A stretch of 64,000 bases of DNA from Ligula intestinalis (lineage: Eukaryota; Platyhelminthes; Cestoda; Diphyllobothriidea; Diphyllobothriidae), in NCBI GenBank assembly GCA_036362985.1, contig JAYGXS010000004.1, forward strand, positions 14,449,918 through 14,513,917, in the 5' to 3' direction. The notes beneath the pieces were generated by a model. It ran no database searches. It was not told where the DNA came from and saw only the letters and a list, made by a program, of their open reading frames with translations. Numbering within the stretch: the first letter of the stretch is position 1; the number at the start of each line of letters is the position of its first letter. Both the position numbers and the translations under genes were made by a program. Shown one piece after another: positions 46,515-56,490 of the stretch.

Positions 46515-46745
46515 CCACCCCAGCATGTGACCGCGTGGCCGCTATGGGCTATAAATACTGCATAACCCGTACCCTTATCACCTTTTTCTGTCGGGCAGTT
46601 ATTTGATGCGTGAAATGGGCGCAGTGGCCGGCGTGCCTAATGCTCCCATCGACACGTGTCACATACACGACCCGGTCCCCAAACACAAACAGGCCAGGTT
46701 TCAGTTCTGCGAATAATCCCATGCTTAATTTGGAAAGTTCGACTC
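46515..46745 (+). repeat. Dispersed repeat R5, copy 1
   Basis: Direct copy of 48005-48235. Shared blocks: CTATGG(G/A)CTATAAA, GCATAACCC(G/A)TACCCTTATC, GACACGTGTCACATAC(A/G)C, GACCCGGTCCCC, AAACACAAACA. The pair lies 1.5 kb apart in the same orientation. A TATA-like CTATAAATA is present. Confidence 0.75.
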
Positions 46746-47010
46746 ATCAATTGGCACGATTGCCTTGTCCGCGTCGGATGCGGGCTTAGGCCCCCAGTCC
46801 ATCAACAAGCGCAACGATTTGGCGTTCCCATGCGGCGTACTGAGACACTGTCTGAGCAAGAGAATCAGCCACGAGGGAAGGGCTTGGCGCAGCACAATTT
46901 CTGACCACAGTGAGCATAATTGTTTCGCAATTACCAAGCCAGCATCCAACACGGACAAGGAAATCGCGATAATGAATGACTCGAACGCGAAGTGTCAAGC
47001 CATCACCTCA
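46746..47010 (+). repeat. Dispersed repeat R4, copy 1
   Basis: Aligns with the reverse complement of 62880-63140: ACTGAGAC, AGAATCAG, ATCCAACAC/ATTCAACAA, AATGACTCGAACG, GTCAAGCCA. Non-coding; family unknown. Confidence 0.55.
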
Positions 47011-47124
47011 CCCAAGCGGTTGCTACGGGAGTGAAAAATTATAGTACGTACGCAAATGCCCACTTCGAACTATAAATACCGTGCAGTCTGTGCATGTTTC
47101 ATCCCTATCTGTGCAGGACTCAGA

Positions 47125-47255
47125 CTAACCTACCATTACCTATGCTTAAGGATTCCCAAAGGGATCCAAAACTTCAGGAAAATAAAACTCTTGTCCCAGT
47201 GGTCGCATCATCTTCTTCTGAACTGCTTCCTGGAACTCGAATATTCTCCACTGTT
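47125..47255 (+). mobile_element. PLE 3' tail fragment with degenerate hammerhead
   Basis: GGATTCCCAAAGGGATCC (a stem II-like hairpin, about 47150-47167) is followed by AAAACTTCAGG, then CTTGTCCCAGTGGTCGC, TTCTTCTGAACTGCTTCCTG and GAACTCGAATATTCTCC. The first core box reads CTATGCTTAAGGATT, the same deviation as in the copy near 11180. Confidence 0.6.
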
Positions 47256-47470
47256 GGCAGTAATCATCACCCCACGTACCCGACCCATGACCAACGCCCA
47301 CAACCTATCCTTATTGCTTTCCCCCTTCTTCCCGCAGCGCCAGGTTCTCTACAGTCGATTTCGCCATGCGGGCGGCATGAAAACGATGAATTGTAAGCAA
47401 AGAACCCTTACTAACCCCCTCCAACTTTAAGATTTTATTATCCCCGCAATTGTATTAGCCTGATGATGGA
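47256..47470 (+). repeat. PLE2-type 3' UTR block, copy 1
   Basis: Similar to 59150-59350 (downstream of the PLE2 endonuclease) and to the reverse complement of 48255-48490. Shared: GACC(A)AACGC, CCATGCGGGCG, AAAACGATGAATTGT, AACCC(T)...CC, and a terminal CTGATGA/CTGACGA box. Hence a 3' fragment of a PLE. Confidence 0.6.
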
Positions 47471-47885
47471 TGTCCAAATAAAAATTCCGTAATTATCATG
47501 CCAGTCAATGGTTCGAACTCGAACTGCCAAGCCACTGTGGGATACGATGTGGTCCGGCCAGATAATAGGCGATTGAACGTATCCCAACGAATATAAACTA
47601 GTTGATAGTGATAAGGCGTGGAAGGTGTGATTGTTATGGATAATGTAATAGGAAGTAACAGGCGTAGAATGTAAGTAACATGCAAGTGACTCCCAGACAA
47701 GTGCAGTCCAGCCATGAATGGGCCGGAGTCCAGAGGCGCAGTCCGGCAAGTAGATTACCGGGTCCGGACACCAACCGAACAGTAAGTCGTCGGCTCCGGG
47801 AGTGACTGAGCGTAAACAACTCCCCAGCATCTTGTGCACTGGTTTTGCCTTAATAAGTGATTACCTAGTGAGGCCAGACAAGTCC
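47471..47885 (-). repeat. Dispersed repeat R3, copy 2
   Basis: Reverse orientation relative to 17895-18215, parallel to 59400-59660. It contains CAGTCCAGCCATGA(A/G)TGGGC, CGGCAAG(T/A)AGAT, GGGAGTGACTGAGCGTAAAC. On the minus strand the end carries GAGTTCGAACC, similar to a tRNA B box. An open frame of 133 codons crosses it but looks fortuitous. Confidence 0.65.
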
Positions 47886-48004
47886 TGACCTTGAGTGGGT
47901 TGTCCCCGCGGCGTCCGGGGAAAGCATGGCTAGGAATAAGGGGTCGCTACACCACCATCGTATCGATCATGATCCCAAGAGATGATCAAGAGAGCTGTTA
48001 AACT

Positions 48005-48235
48005 TTAGCACGTATGTGATTGCGAGGCTCCTATGGACTATAAAGCATAACCCATACCCTTATCACCCTTTTCGTGTCGGTCAGTTGTTTGGTGCGGGGA
48101 ATAGGCACAGTGGCTGACATGTCTAATGCTCTCGTTGACACGTGTCACATACGCGACCCGGTCCCCCAAACACAAACATGCCTGGCTTAACTTCTGCGAA
48201 TATTTCCATGTTTAATTTGCAAAGTGTATTCGGCA
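48005..48235 (+). repeat. Dispersed repeat R5, copy 2
   Basis: Partner of 46515-46745; see shared blocks there. Confidence 0.75.
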
Positions 48236-48254
48236 AACAAAGGTTTTCATCAAT

Positions 48255-48490
48255 TCATAATCAGACCAGTACGATTTTGGCGTAATGGCAATCGTACAGC
48301 TGGACAGGGTTAATAAGAGTCCTTTGATCACAACTCATCGTTTTCACGTCAATAGCATGGTGAGATCGGCGTGTAAACGTACTTGCGTTGGGGGAAGGGG
48401 AGGAAATTAGGGAAGGTTGTGAGCATTGGTCATGAATCAGGTACGTGGAGTGATAAATACTGTCACTTACGCGGAGTGAACGACTGTCAG
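48255..48490 (-). repeat. PLE2-type 3' UTR block, copy 2
   Basis: Reverse complement shows CACTCCACGTACC, CATGACCAATGC, GTTTACACGCCGATCTC, GAAAACGATGAGTTG, TTAACCCTGTCC, ending GTCTGATTATG. It parallels 59210-59350. Confidence 0.6.
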
Positions 48491-48979
48491 TAGGGGGTAA
48501 CAGTCGCCACCTGCCTACCGGCGTCGGCCAGGAAATTGAAAGTGCTTGTGTGTTAGTGTCTTCTGACAGCACAGCACTGGATCCTCTAACCGAATAGCCA
48601 CCACCTCGGTTGTTGCCAGCACCCGTTGGCGTAAGCCCTTGGAAAAGTTGGCTGGTGTTGTCTGCTAGGATTTCACCTAAAATGGCGGTTAACGGCCCGG
48701 CCCCACTACGTGCGAGAGTGCCTGGGGTCCCCTTAAGAAGGCGTCATCGTAGCCTGTCCACCCCAGTCAGCCACTCTACGAAAAACCCACACAGGGCTGA
48801 CTGCGAGGTCTTCATTCAAGTAGCAGTCGGCAAAATTCAACGCCAGCGCGTTTAACACACAATGACAGTCTCGGCCTTCAGATCTCACAGCGACACCTTA
48901 TATCATACTACTTTTAAAGTCTGTCGTCAGAAACACCAGCTATACAGATTTTATTTTCTCCAGGAAAAGCAGTAAAAGG
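48491..48979. other. Anonymous stretch
   Basis: Nothing recognised. Confidence 0.4.
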
Positions 48980-49560
48980 AACTCCCCTCATGATTAATTT
49001 TGAGGACCAACTGCAATTGCAAGGTTCGCGGTCTGCAGCCGCCAAAATGAAGACATGAAGAAGCCCACAATGATTCTCCTAGTCGATTCTTATTTGTATC
49101 CGAAAGCAAATTGACTTTGGTCTTGCCTGCAGATTCGTTTTAGGATCTTCTGGAATAACTCCCGGGGATTTGAGCTTTCGAACTCTTTCTGGAGCCCATC
49201 GTCAGGGAGATAAAAGCGGCAACAAAATAGGTAACAGTTAGATGGGGAATTGGATCAATCAAAAATCAATGACCTCGGTCCAAAGACGACTTCGCAGGCC
49301 TCTATATGTCGGCGCCAGAACGATATATCAGTTGGCTGAACGCTCATTGGAGGCTCAGGCTGCAAGCAATTCGCAGCATGTCTTGCATCTGGCGGGAGCG
49401 ATTATTGTCGTGGCTGCATAGTTAAACTCACAAATAGATTCGTAGGTGTGGGTTAGCCACTTAGCATCTGATCGTTGTGGCATCAGAGTTAAGATAACAT
49501 TCTTATTTAAGAGCTGCAAGTTTTTGTAGAACTTTCCGCGACACTTCTTGATACGTATAA
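48980..49560 (-). mobile_element. PLE family 1 fragment, minus strand: end of GIY-YIG domain and tail
   Basis: On the minus strand, 49450-49290 reads as a decayed GIY-YIG C-terminus (HTYESICEF, then a Ser/Asn-rich stretch ending APTYRGLR), aligned to residues HTYETGHEF...LAPAYRALR of the intact copy. The tail that follows has an intact hammerhead-like motif at 49172-49205. The rest of the element is missing. Confidence 0.7.
49172..49205 (-). ncRNA. Hammerhead-ribozyme-like motif, minus strand
   Basis: CTGACGA (49205-49199), stem II GGGCTC/GAGTTC with a CAGAAA loop, GAAA (49179-49176), then GCTC with predicted cleavage after 49172. Stem III nucleotides AGCT are palindromic. Confidence 0.7.
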
Positions 49561-49913
49561 TGCACCTTTAAGCTATAACGCCAATGAGAAATGGACCTTT
49601 AGGGAGGATTAGGAAAGCGAAATAAGAGTCAAATATTGCAACACAACTTTTGCAGGAGAGAATCTGATTGGCTCAAGGGACATCGTTTACACGCGTTTGT
49701 TTCCTAAATACGTTGTACCTCAAACACTAAGAGACTTCTGCCATTGCACCCTTCTTGTCATGTTCTTCCTTTGGGGACTCACACAAGACGTTATTGGGCG
49801 GTGATATCTCGGCCTGGGCTTTCGTTACAGCACTGCCCACAATAATCAATACGTGTTTAAACTGCATAGCGTGACTGACACGTGGGACCCACCTCTCAAG
49901 GCAGGACGTGAAG
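49561..49913. other. 5' flank of the divergent HSP70
   Basis: No clear TATA box. A reversed CCAAT (TTATTGGGCGG, about 49792) and a TTCTTG...GTTCTTCC cluster (about 49751) are the only promoter-like words, so heat induction is less evident than for the gene at 29066. Confidence 0.4.
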
Positions 49914-51827
49914 ATGCCTGCTCTGGGCATAGATTTGGGTACCACCTTTTCCTCCGTGGGTTTCTATCGTGAGGGCAGGGTGGACATCATTAGCAATGCA
50001 CAGGGACGATACACGACACCCAGCTATGTTGCCTTCATGCCCAGTGAGTGCTTGGTGGGGATTTCGGCCCTGAAAGGAGCCATAGATAATCCGGAAAACA
50101 CCCTTTTTGACTCCAAACGAATTCTCGGCCGACGAATCGATGACATGACGATTGTGAATGACAGGCGATTTTGGCCATTTGAGGTGAAAGAGGAGAACGG
50201 ACGCGTTAAAATCTTCCTTGACCATAAGGATATTAACCGAAGTTTCTTTCCCGAGGAGATTTCCGCCCTGCTACTCATGAAGATGAAGGAGATTTCCGAA
50301 TTGTATATTGGAGAACCAGTTACCGAGGCCGTGATCACTGTACCCGCGTGTTTCAATGACAGACAACGGCAGGCTACAAAGGATGCCGCACATATGGCGG
50401 GTTTGACGGTCCTGCGGCTGCTTAATGAGCCTTCAGCCCTCGCAATAGCTTACGGACTGAAAAAATGTACTCAAAGTCGACGAAATGTCCTCATCTATGA
50501 CCTAGGAGGCGGGACTCTGGACGTAGCCATAATCGCCATCCAAGATAAAAAGTTTGAAGTCTTGACATTGGCGGGAAATTCACACCTAGGCGGACAAGAC
50601 TTTGACAACCGCCTAGTCGAATTCTGCATCGCAGAGTTTGCCAGAAAACACAAAAAGAACATCAGCCGTAATAAGACAGCCATCCAGCGACTGAGAGCTG
50701 CCTGTAGCCAAATGAAAAGAACGCTGAGCGGTTGCACCCAGGCCAGCATAGCGCTAGAAAATCTACACGCAGATATCGATTTTTTCCTCACTATTACAAG
50801 ATCAAAATTTGAGGAAATCTGCGATGACCTCTTCAAGGCCACCATCACGCCAGTCATGCAGGCGGTGAAGGATGCCAACTTGCTCTACAGCGATGTCCAC
50901 GAGATCGTCATGGCGGGTGGATCGACTCGCATTCCAAAAATCCAGACCACAGTGCGAGAACTCTTCCATAACAAGGAGCTCAACAAATCCCTGAATGCTG
51001 AAGAGGCTGCCGCCTATGGGGCAGCTGTTTATGCTGCTGCTCTGGCCGGCGACACGTCAGAGACTCTGCAGGATTTGGAGCTGCTGGATGTCATTCCTTA
51101 CTCCCTTGGCGTGGAGACCTCCAACGGTGTGATGACAAATCTGATTCCACTCTACACGCGCCTGCCCCACCAGATTCAGCGACATTTCACAACTAGCGTC
51201 GCCAATCAGGTCGAAATGCTCATCAAGATATTCGAGGGTGAACGTGCTCTGACGCGGGACAACAACCTCCTGGGCGAGTTCACTCTGACAGACATCACTC
51301 CAGCACCCTGCGGCATGCCCGAGATTGAGGTCATCTTCACGCTGGATCAAAACGGCATCTTTGACCTGAACGCCTTCGACGTGAATACGGGTCACCCGAG
51401 AGCTATTACAGTGCAGAAGGAGAAGGGCTGTCTGAACGCAGAGGAACTGGAGCATTCAAAACAGGCGGTAGCCAAGCACAAGGCCAGTGATGAGGAGGAG
51501 GAGAGGAAGAAGGTCGCTGCCAGGAACCGTGTCTACTCCTACATCTATGCCATTAAAGCTGCCATTGGCGCAGGCGGGCCCACGATGGCCGACATACCAG
51601 CAGAGGATCGACATGCAGCCAAGGAACTCTGCGACTCCACCTTCCGTTGGCTGGTCTCCAACCAGACGGCCAGTACCAAGGAGTACAAGGACAGGTTGAA
51701 GATGCTGCAGGAGAAGTGTGTGAAGAACGTCCTTTTGCCGCATCTGAAACGGACAGACTTGCCAAAAGGACTGTCAGCAAAGTCTTCAGATCAGTCTGAG
51801 CTGACGCCGCGAAGGAAGAAGGGCTGA
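49914..51827 (+). CDS. Divergent HSP70-family protein without EEVD tail, intronless
   Basis: 637 residues from the ATG at 49914 (the frame is open a little upstream through a GTG). The ATPase domain has [11 protein letters not shown]68, E172, YDLGGGTLDV (D196) and [13 protein letters not shown], so nucleotide binding and hydrolysis look preserved. Differences from the canonical gene at 29066: the usual VPAYFND is VPACFND, the hydrophobic linker LLLLD is LELLD, the [10 protein letters not shown] strand is DQNGIFDLNAFD, and the protein ends in a basic PRRKKG stretch instead of GGMP repeats and EEVD. It therefore should not dock to HOP or CHIP. No stop, shift or intron, so it is probably expressed. 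Tapeworm genomes are known for expanded, divergent HSP70s lacking EEVD, and this fits that group. Chaperone specificity cannot be deduced. Confidence 0.95.
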   Translation: MPALGIDLGTTFSSVGFYREGRVDIISNAQGRYTTPSYVAFMPSECLVGISALKGAIDNPENTLFDSKRILGRRIDDMTIVNDRRFWPFEVKEENGRVKIFLDHKDINRSFFPEEISALLLMKMKEISELYIGEPVTEAVITVPACFNDRQRQATKDAAHMAGLTVLRLLNEPSALAIAYGLKKCTQSRRNVLIYDLGGGTLDVAIIAIQDKKFEVLTLAGNSHLGGQDFDNRLVEFCIAEFARKHKKNISRNKTAIQRLRAACSQMKRTLSGCTQASIALENLHADIDFFLTITRSKFEEICDDLFKATITPVMQAVKDANLLYSDVHEIVMAGGSTRIPKIQTTVRELFHNKELNKSLNAEEAAAYGAAVYAAALAGDTSETLQDLELLDVIPYSLGVETSNGVMTNLIPLYTRLPHQIQRHFTTSVANQVEMLIKIFEGERALTRDNNLLGEFTLTDITPAPCGMPEIEVIFTLDQNGIFDLNAFDVNTGHPRAITVQKEKGCLNAEELEHSKQAVAKHKASDEEEERKKVAARNRVYSYIYAIKAAIGAGGPTMADIPAEDRHAAKELCDSTFRWLVSNQTASTKEYKDRLKMLQEKCVKNVLLPHLKRTDLPKGLSAKSSDQSELTPRRKKG

Positions 51828-52067
51828 GCTCGTTTCCCCTCCCCCATCCACGCAAGCCGACAAAAACGGCACTGTGTCTGCTTCGCCCGGAGAGCGCACC
51901 TGCGCTACTCCGAAGGGTTTTTGGTTCAATAGCAGGAGCTGTGCACTCCCAGTTACGTCATTGTTTATGACTTGATGAGGGTGGCATCCTACGAAAGCGT
52001 TGTAGTACAGTTCAGAGCGAAAGGTTTGCAATATGTTGGCAGCAGGGAGAAGACAGACTGTTAGAGG
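51828..52067. other. 3' flank of divergent HSP70
   Basis: No clear polyadenylation signal seen. Confidence 0.4.
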
Positions 52068-52290
52068 AAAGCGGTGGTTCAGTGGTTACAGCGTTGGACG
52101 TCCGCATAAAAGGTTGCGGATTCGAGCTTCGGTGGTGCGCCACTTGGGGCTGGGTATGACTTTCTGACGACGGCTAATAAACCAGAAGGGGCCCCACTTG
52201 AACCAGTGACAAGACAAAAGTCCTGATGCCTGAGCAGGAATCGGGCGTAGACAGGTTTCGCCAATGCAGGCCAGAACAACGCCTACTTAG
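52068..52290 (+). repeat. tRNA-derived SINE-like repeat
   Basis: The head has A-box-like TGGTTCAGTGGTTACAGCG and B-box-like GGATTCGAGCT at tRNA spacing, but the acceptor strands do not pair, so it is not a tRNA gene. The body (CTGACGACGGCTAATAAACC, AGAAGGGGCCCC) is related to the repeat at 56715-56890. Confidence 0.6.
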
Positions 52291-53189
52291 TTTTAAGTGG
52301 CAGTAGTGTTTTGCTATCGTACTACTATACTGCTTACCCTCACTCACCTTCAGTAGGTGTCGAACCAGACTCGCGGAAACCAAAGCTGGTACTACTAATA
52401 TTACTAATGTACTGCTATTTTTACTACTTCTCACTAGGGATGTAGCTGAGTGACAGTATTGCTGGTACTGTTTATGGCTGTATTATTAGCCATAAGTAAC
52501 GCTGCTTAAAGTCAGTCCTGGGCTCATACCCCCTCAATCGCAACTAGAAATGTACTATTGTTGGGATTAACACTGAAGCTACCATTTGTCAGAGGTGACG
52601 CTGATTCAAGCCAACGCTGGGGATCATACCTCTTGATCTCCAGGAGTGTAAATAAAGGTTCAAACTATTCCGAGTAAGTGCATGTTTGGTGACCTAAGCA
52701 CAGCAGAGCTTGCCTTTGTTTCTTCCCTCTGAATTCTATCTATCAGGCTGTGTCCTTTTTTTCTAGTTTCAGACTACGATACTGGTGCTTGAATTACCTG
52801 CGTATGCTAAAGTGCTAATTCTAGTAACCATGCTTAATCAGGCCAGTAAATAGTATATTATGATACGGCCTGTGTGTGCTTTTAAGATATCGGCCCCAAT
52901 ATGCACTCTCACTCTGTATGAGGTAAAGTGTTTAGCCTGTGGGTTAAATAAAGCATTGTTGAATAAAAGGACAGGCCCTACCATGCCTTTTTGTCGTAGA
53001 GTTTGCCGTCTATAGACTAACTATAGGCCTACTACAGTATCTAGCTGTAGCTTGGACTCTACAGAACTTCGATTTATATTTCCTCGGACCCAGCAGGGAG
53101 TCTGAATCTGGGTTTATGCTATTCCAAGTAAGTACATGTTTGAGGGACTCTCAACCCTGTCAACCAAAGGCTATCACATTTTACTAAAG
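52291..53189. other. Anonymous stretch
   Basis: No gene recognised. The words TATTCC(G/A)AGTAAGT(G/A)CATGTTT occur at about 52665 and 53125, a short direct repeat. Confidence 0.4.
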
Positions 53190-53239
53190 TTGCGAAAATT
53201 TCCATCAGATAATTCAGAAGAGTATTTGGCAAGCATACG

Positions 53240-53263
53240 TAGCTTTCGATAAATTTTCTTCGG
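53240..53263 (-). ncRNA. Hammerhead-like remnant at PLE2 3' end
   Basis: Minus strand CCGAAGA (in place of CUGANGA), a very short stem II, CGAAAGCTACG. The same word is kept in the inverted copy at 55047-55070, so it is a conserved terminal feature, but one core base differs and activity is unlikely. Confidence 0.4.
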
Positions 53264-53479
53264 GCCGTTACATTTATATAGGGAGGGGGGTAAAAGTAAC
53301 ATGCTGGTAATTATGTTGTCACAGAACGCAGTCAAGGGGGTAGGGGAGGGAGCGTGGGGTTGATAGTAATCAGCTGGTTGCAAGTTGGTGAGGGTTTGTT
53401 GAGTCTGGACAACGGATGGGGGTTGTTGGTTGAAGCGGTAGGAAGCGCGAAAGGATGCAAGTAGTTATGTAACCGTTGG

Positions 53480-55000
53480 TCATGCCAAGCTCGGGGCTTG
53501 CAGGAGGCTCTTCTGCGCGCACAAAACTAGCTTCCTCAACCGGATCGTGGTTGCTTCTTCTGTTTCTAGCAAACGCTGAACCAGGGACTTTGGGTAGTTT
53601 GGCGAGACCTTGTAAATTACCTTAAAGGCTTCGATGGGGTCCACACGATGTCCGGAGTCAACCTTGTAGGCAAGAATAGAGCTATTGATGCTTTTGACTT
53701 CGCCTTTGGCCAGCCATGCCGGGAGGTGCTCCCGTATTCTTTTTGATAAGTGCCGACTCTTGCGACCGATATAACCTGCTCCACAGGAGCAGGTGAATGA
53801 GCATATGCACATAGAAGTGGTCTGAGTTGGCAGCCTATCTTTTCCTTCGCCGTGCAGGAGCGGGTTTGTTGAGAGAAACGCCCGAACGTTCGCTGCCGGG
53901 TATGTTCGTGCTACGGCTTAGCTGAAACGTCTGCTGAGAAGTTCGTTTGCTGTGACCACGTGAAAGGGAACTTTAAGGAATAGGGTCGTCTTTTCTACAG
54001 TAGAAATAGTGGGCTTTGATTTTTTCTCCATCATGTTATTCATGATGAATCTGTTCAAATATCCATTCTCCCGAAACAGGTCCTGGAGTTTCTGGAGCTC
54101 CATTTCAATAGTGTCTGCTGAATAGATTTTCTGACCCTTTGCGGTAAACAGCGGGTCAAGTTACGCTCCTATTGGATGGGTACAAAACTGTTCAAGTTTG
54201 TGTACTGTACGGACCAGGTTTTCTTACGATAAACGCTCTTCTGGAAGCTACCGTCTGGTCTTCGACTTAGGAGGTTATCCAAGAATGGAAGCGAACCTGC
54301 CATCTCCACCTCCAAGGTGAACTTAATGGAAGGGTGTGCTTGATTAAAAGTACTTAGAAGCGTATTTACGTCGTTTTATGCTAAGGTGATGGCGAAAATT
54401 CCATCGACATATCAATCACAGTGTTTTAACTAATGAATCTGCTCGCTGAGTTGCTATTTTTCCAGCTTGCCCATGGAGATGTTGGCCAAGAGAGGCCAGA
54501 AAGGCAAGCCCATAGCGACCCCGTCTAAGTGTCTATATAAGTGTTCGTCAAAAAAGAAGTGCTCATTTAATGTACATTTTAATAGTTGTTCCTTTAATGC
54601 AGCAGTTGTTATCCCTACCTCTATCTGATTGGCCAGTAAGAATTCGCAGATGTAGTCTACTGTCAATACAAGCGAACATGCGAGTCCCAGGAAGCAATTG
54701 AAAAGAAGAAGACTCGATCGCTGTAGTCTACTGTCTCTTTGACCGAGACGTTTGTAAACAGCGATGAGACGTCTAAGGAGAGCATAATCATACCGTTTAA
54801 TTTTACGTCTTCGACAATTTCAATGAATTGGAATGTATCTTCATAGCTGTGTGGCACTAGCTGCTGTTGCAAGGGTTTGATTTTCTTTGCCAACCACTTC
54901 GCTATCGTATGATATGGCGAGTTCCGCATGTCCAAGATCGAAAAAACTGGCAAGCCGTCTCTATGGATCTTCAGTAGTCCATACAAACAGGCGAGCATAA
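53480..55000 (-). pseudogene. PLE2 reverse transcriptase and GIY-YIG endonuclease, broken
   Basis: Minus-strand reading in several frames: MLACLYGLLKIHRDGLPVFS, YHTIAKWLAKKIKPL, SLDVSSLFTNVSVKETVDY (to 54663), then after the insert YICEFLLANQIE, FFDEHLYRHLDGVAMGLPF, PLLANISMGKLEK, a motif YVDGIFAIT near 54400 where YVDD is expected, LPFLDNLLSRR, the linker ENGYLNRFIMNN, and the endonuclease MCICSFTCSCGAGYIGRKSR, SKRIREHLPAWL, VDSGHRVD (53480-53812). Besides the insert there are several stops and shifts, and the second catalytic Asp is replaced by Gly, so it is inactive. Domain order is that of Penelope elements. Confidence 0.85.
54664..54721 (-). mobile_element. 58-bp PLE family 1 micro-insertion
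   Basis: Flanked by a perfect 13-bp duplication TGTAGTCTACTGT (54651-54663 and 54722-54734). The insert, read on the minus strand, begins GCGATCGAGTCTTCTTC and ends GTTCGCTTGTATTG, nearly identical to the last 60 bases of the PLE at 1-2802 (2743-2802). The duplication repeats the codons for TVDY of the host RT, and the 71 added bases shift its frame. It is an extremely 5'-truncated retrotransposition. Confidence 0.9.
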
Positions 55001-55046
55001 TTACCAGCGTGTTATATTTTACCCCCTCCTATATAGATGTGACGGC

Positions 55047-55070
55047 CCGAAGAGAATTAATCGAAAGCTA
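55047..55070 (+). ncRNA. Hammerhead-like remnant in inverted PLE2 terminal fragment
   Basis: Plus-strand CCGAAGA, then CGAAAGCTACG, the counterpart of 53240-53263 in opposite orientation at the 5' side of the element. Confidence 0.4.
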
Positions 55071-55090
55071 CGTATGCTTGCAAAATACAT

Positions 55091-56079
55091 TTAACTAAGT
55101 TTGGGCTAGGATACTGTTACTAGAGGTAATATGTCTGGTAGCAGCCTGGAAAAATGCAGCACCAGCATCCCACAGTGGCTGATGGACTTCGGCCCACATA
55201 TTTTAAAAAAAACTTTCGGTCTACACCTGTAGATTCCTAAATATGCTTATCTACTCCGAATTATAATGTATTTTTCAAGAAAAATTGAAATCTGAACTTC
55301 ATGGAGTTTTGAGCAGAATGAAAAAAAAGGGGACTCTGGTAGATCCACTGGTGAGCCCAACCTCTTGCATTTGTGTCAAGAGACAAAATCTTTTCTGACA
55401 TCATCTTTTCCGAGCAGCTTTCTCCATGACTCCGAGAAAGGACCAACGTGAATTTAGGAGATCTTCTTGAAACTATTCTCGCTGCCTCGTGTCCCCCGAA
55501 AACCTAGATGTTTTCATTAACCACCGCTGAATCAAACGAAGCCACGCGGAAGTACTCAGTCTAAAATGCTGCGATTTCGTTGACATCTAACCTTCATCAG
55601 ACCTCCCACACCTATTTCTGCTTTACTACTATGTTCTTACTACTATCTTCCTAAGCAGTTTTTTTCTGTTACACACTTCTTGAAAATGGAGGCCCGTTGA
55701 ACTCTGTCTCCATTTTCACTGTAAGAGTTTTTTAACTGCCATAAGTTTCAGCTTTTAAGTTCACAATTACCTGCAAAACATTGCTAAACGTTGCTCCAAA
55801 AGTACAATTTCTGCTGACATTATTACGACTTTCTACGTCTATTTGCACATATTGTCAAATTCTTTTTTGAATTTTTATTCTTTCCAAATTAACTTTGTAC
55901 AAATAAAGCCATACCGGCGCTGAAAAAATATAAATTCCAAAAAAAGAATGTCGGCGAAAGACACACATCGCTTATCCAGAGTTCCCTCGCCGTTTATGCA
56001 TTTCTACTACTGTAGTGGGCTTTAGTGCCCCTGTGGGAACCCGTGATCATTGACTCATCACGTCAACGCTGCGGTTACG
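55091..56079. other. Anonymous stretch
   Basis: AT-rich, no gene or repeat recognised. Confidence 0.4.
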
Positions 56080-56490
56080 CTGAATACCGGCACCCGGTCT
56101 GTTTCTCGCTCAGTGCCCTGCGCGACCTACTAGCACACCCAGTCTCGGTTGCGCCCCTTACCGCGGTTTAAGTTCGCGCGGTCCAACCAATCACAGGCCG
56201 ACTCACACAAGACCTCAAGGCGCTGGTAACTGGGTGGACGACACTTGAGATTCCGTCCCGAACGCGTCGGACGTGACGACGCCGCGCTCTCAAACAGCCC
56301 TCATGGTCGAACGCCATGCCAGCCCGAGGGGCAACTTGCTCCTAAATCTTGTGTATACAATGCATTGTTCCTACTACTCTGGCCTTCCCAAGACTTCGCT
56401 CTCTCCCATCTCCTAAGGAACCTGGCCTCGAAGTTCACAGCTGTTAGGGTAAACCTCCTTAGTCTTAACATCTCTCGATACTACCATCCT
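56080..56490 (+). repeat. Dispersed repeat R1, copy 4
   Basis: Aligned with 25100-25575: CGGTCCAACCAATCAC, CATGGTCGAACGCCATGCCAG, CTACTCTGGCCTTCCCAAG, CCCATCTCCTAAGGAACCTG, AGCTGTTAGGGTAAAC. Non-coding. Confidence 0.7.

Larger units (their letters stand above)
53190..55090 (-). mobile_element. PLE family 2 element, minus strand, with inverted terminal fragments
   Basis: Minus-strand PLE of a family distinct from the one at 40967-44465. From high to low coordinates: inverted terminal fragment (55000-55090), RT, GIY-YIG, 3' UTR, terminal hammerhead-like region (53230-53310). The two ends are reverse complements of each other over about 90 bp (shared GCATACGTAGCTTTCGAT, TTCGGGCCGT, TATATAGG, CTGGTAATTATG). 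A 58-bp foreign insert interrupts the RT at 54664-54721. Confidence 0.82.

Noticed and set aside
47438..47839. 133-codon minus-strand frame
   Set aside because: It lies within dispersed repeat R3 and is not kept in the other R3 copies.
52072..52143. Possible tRNA gene
   Set aside because: A- and B-box words are present, but the acceptor arms do not pair and the sequence continues into a repeated SINE body.
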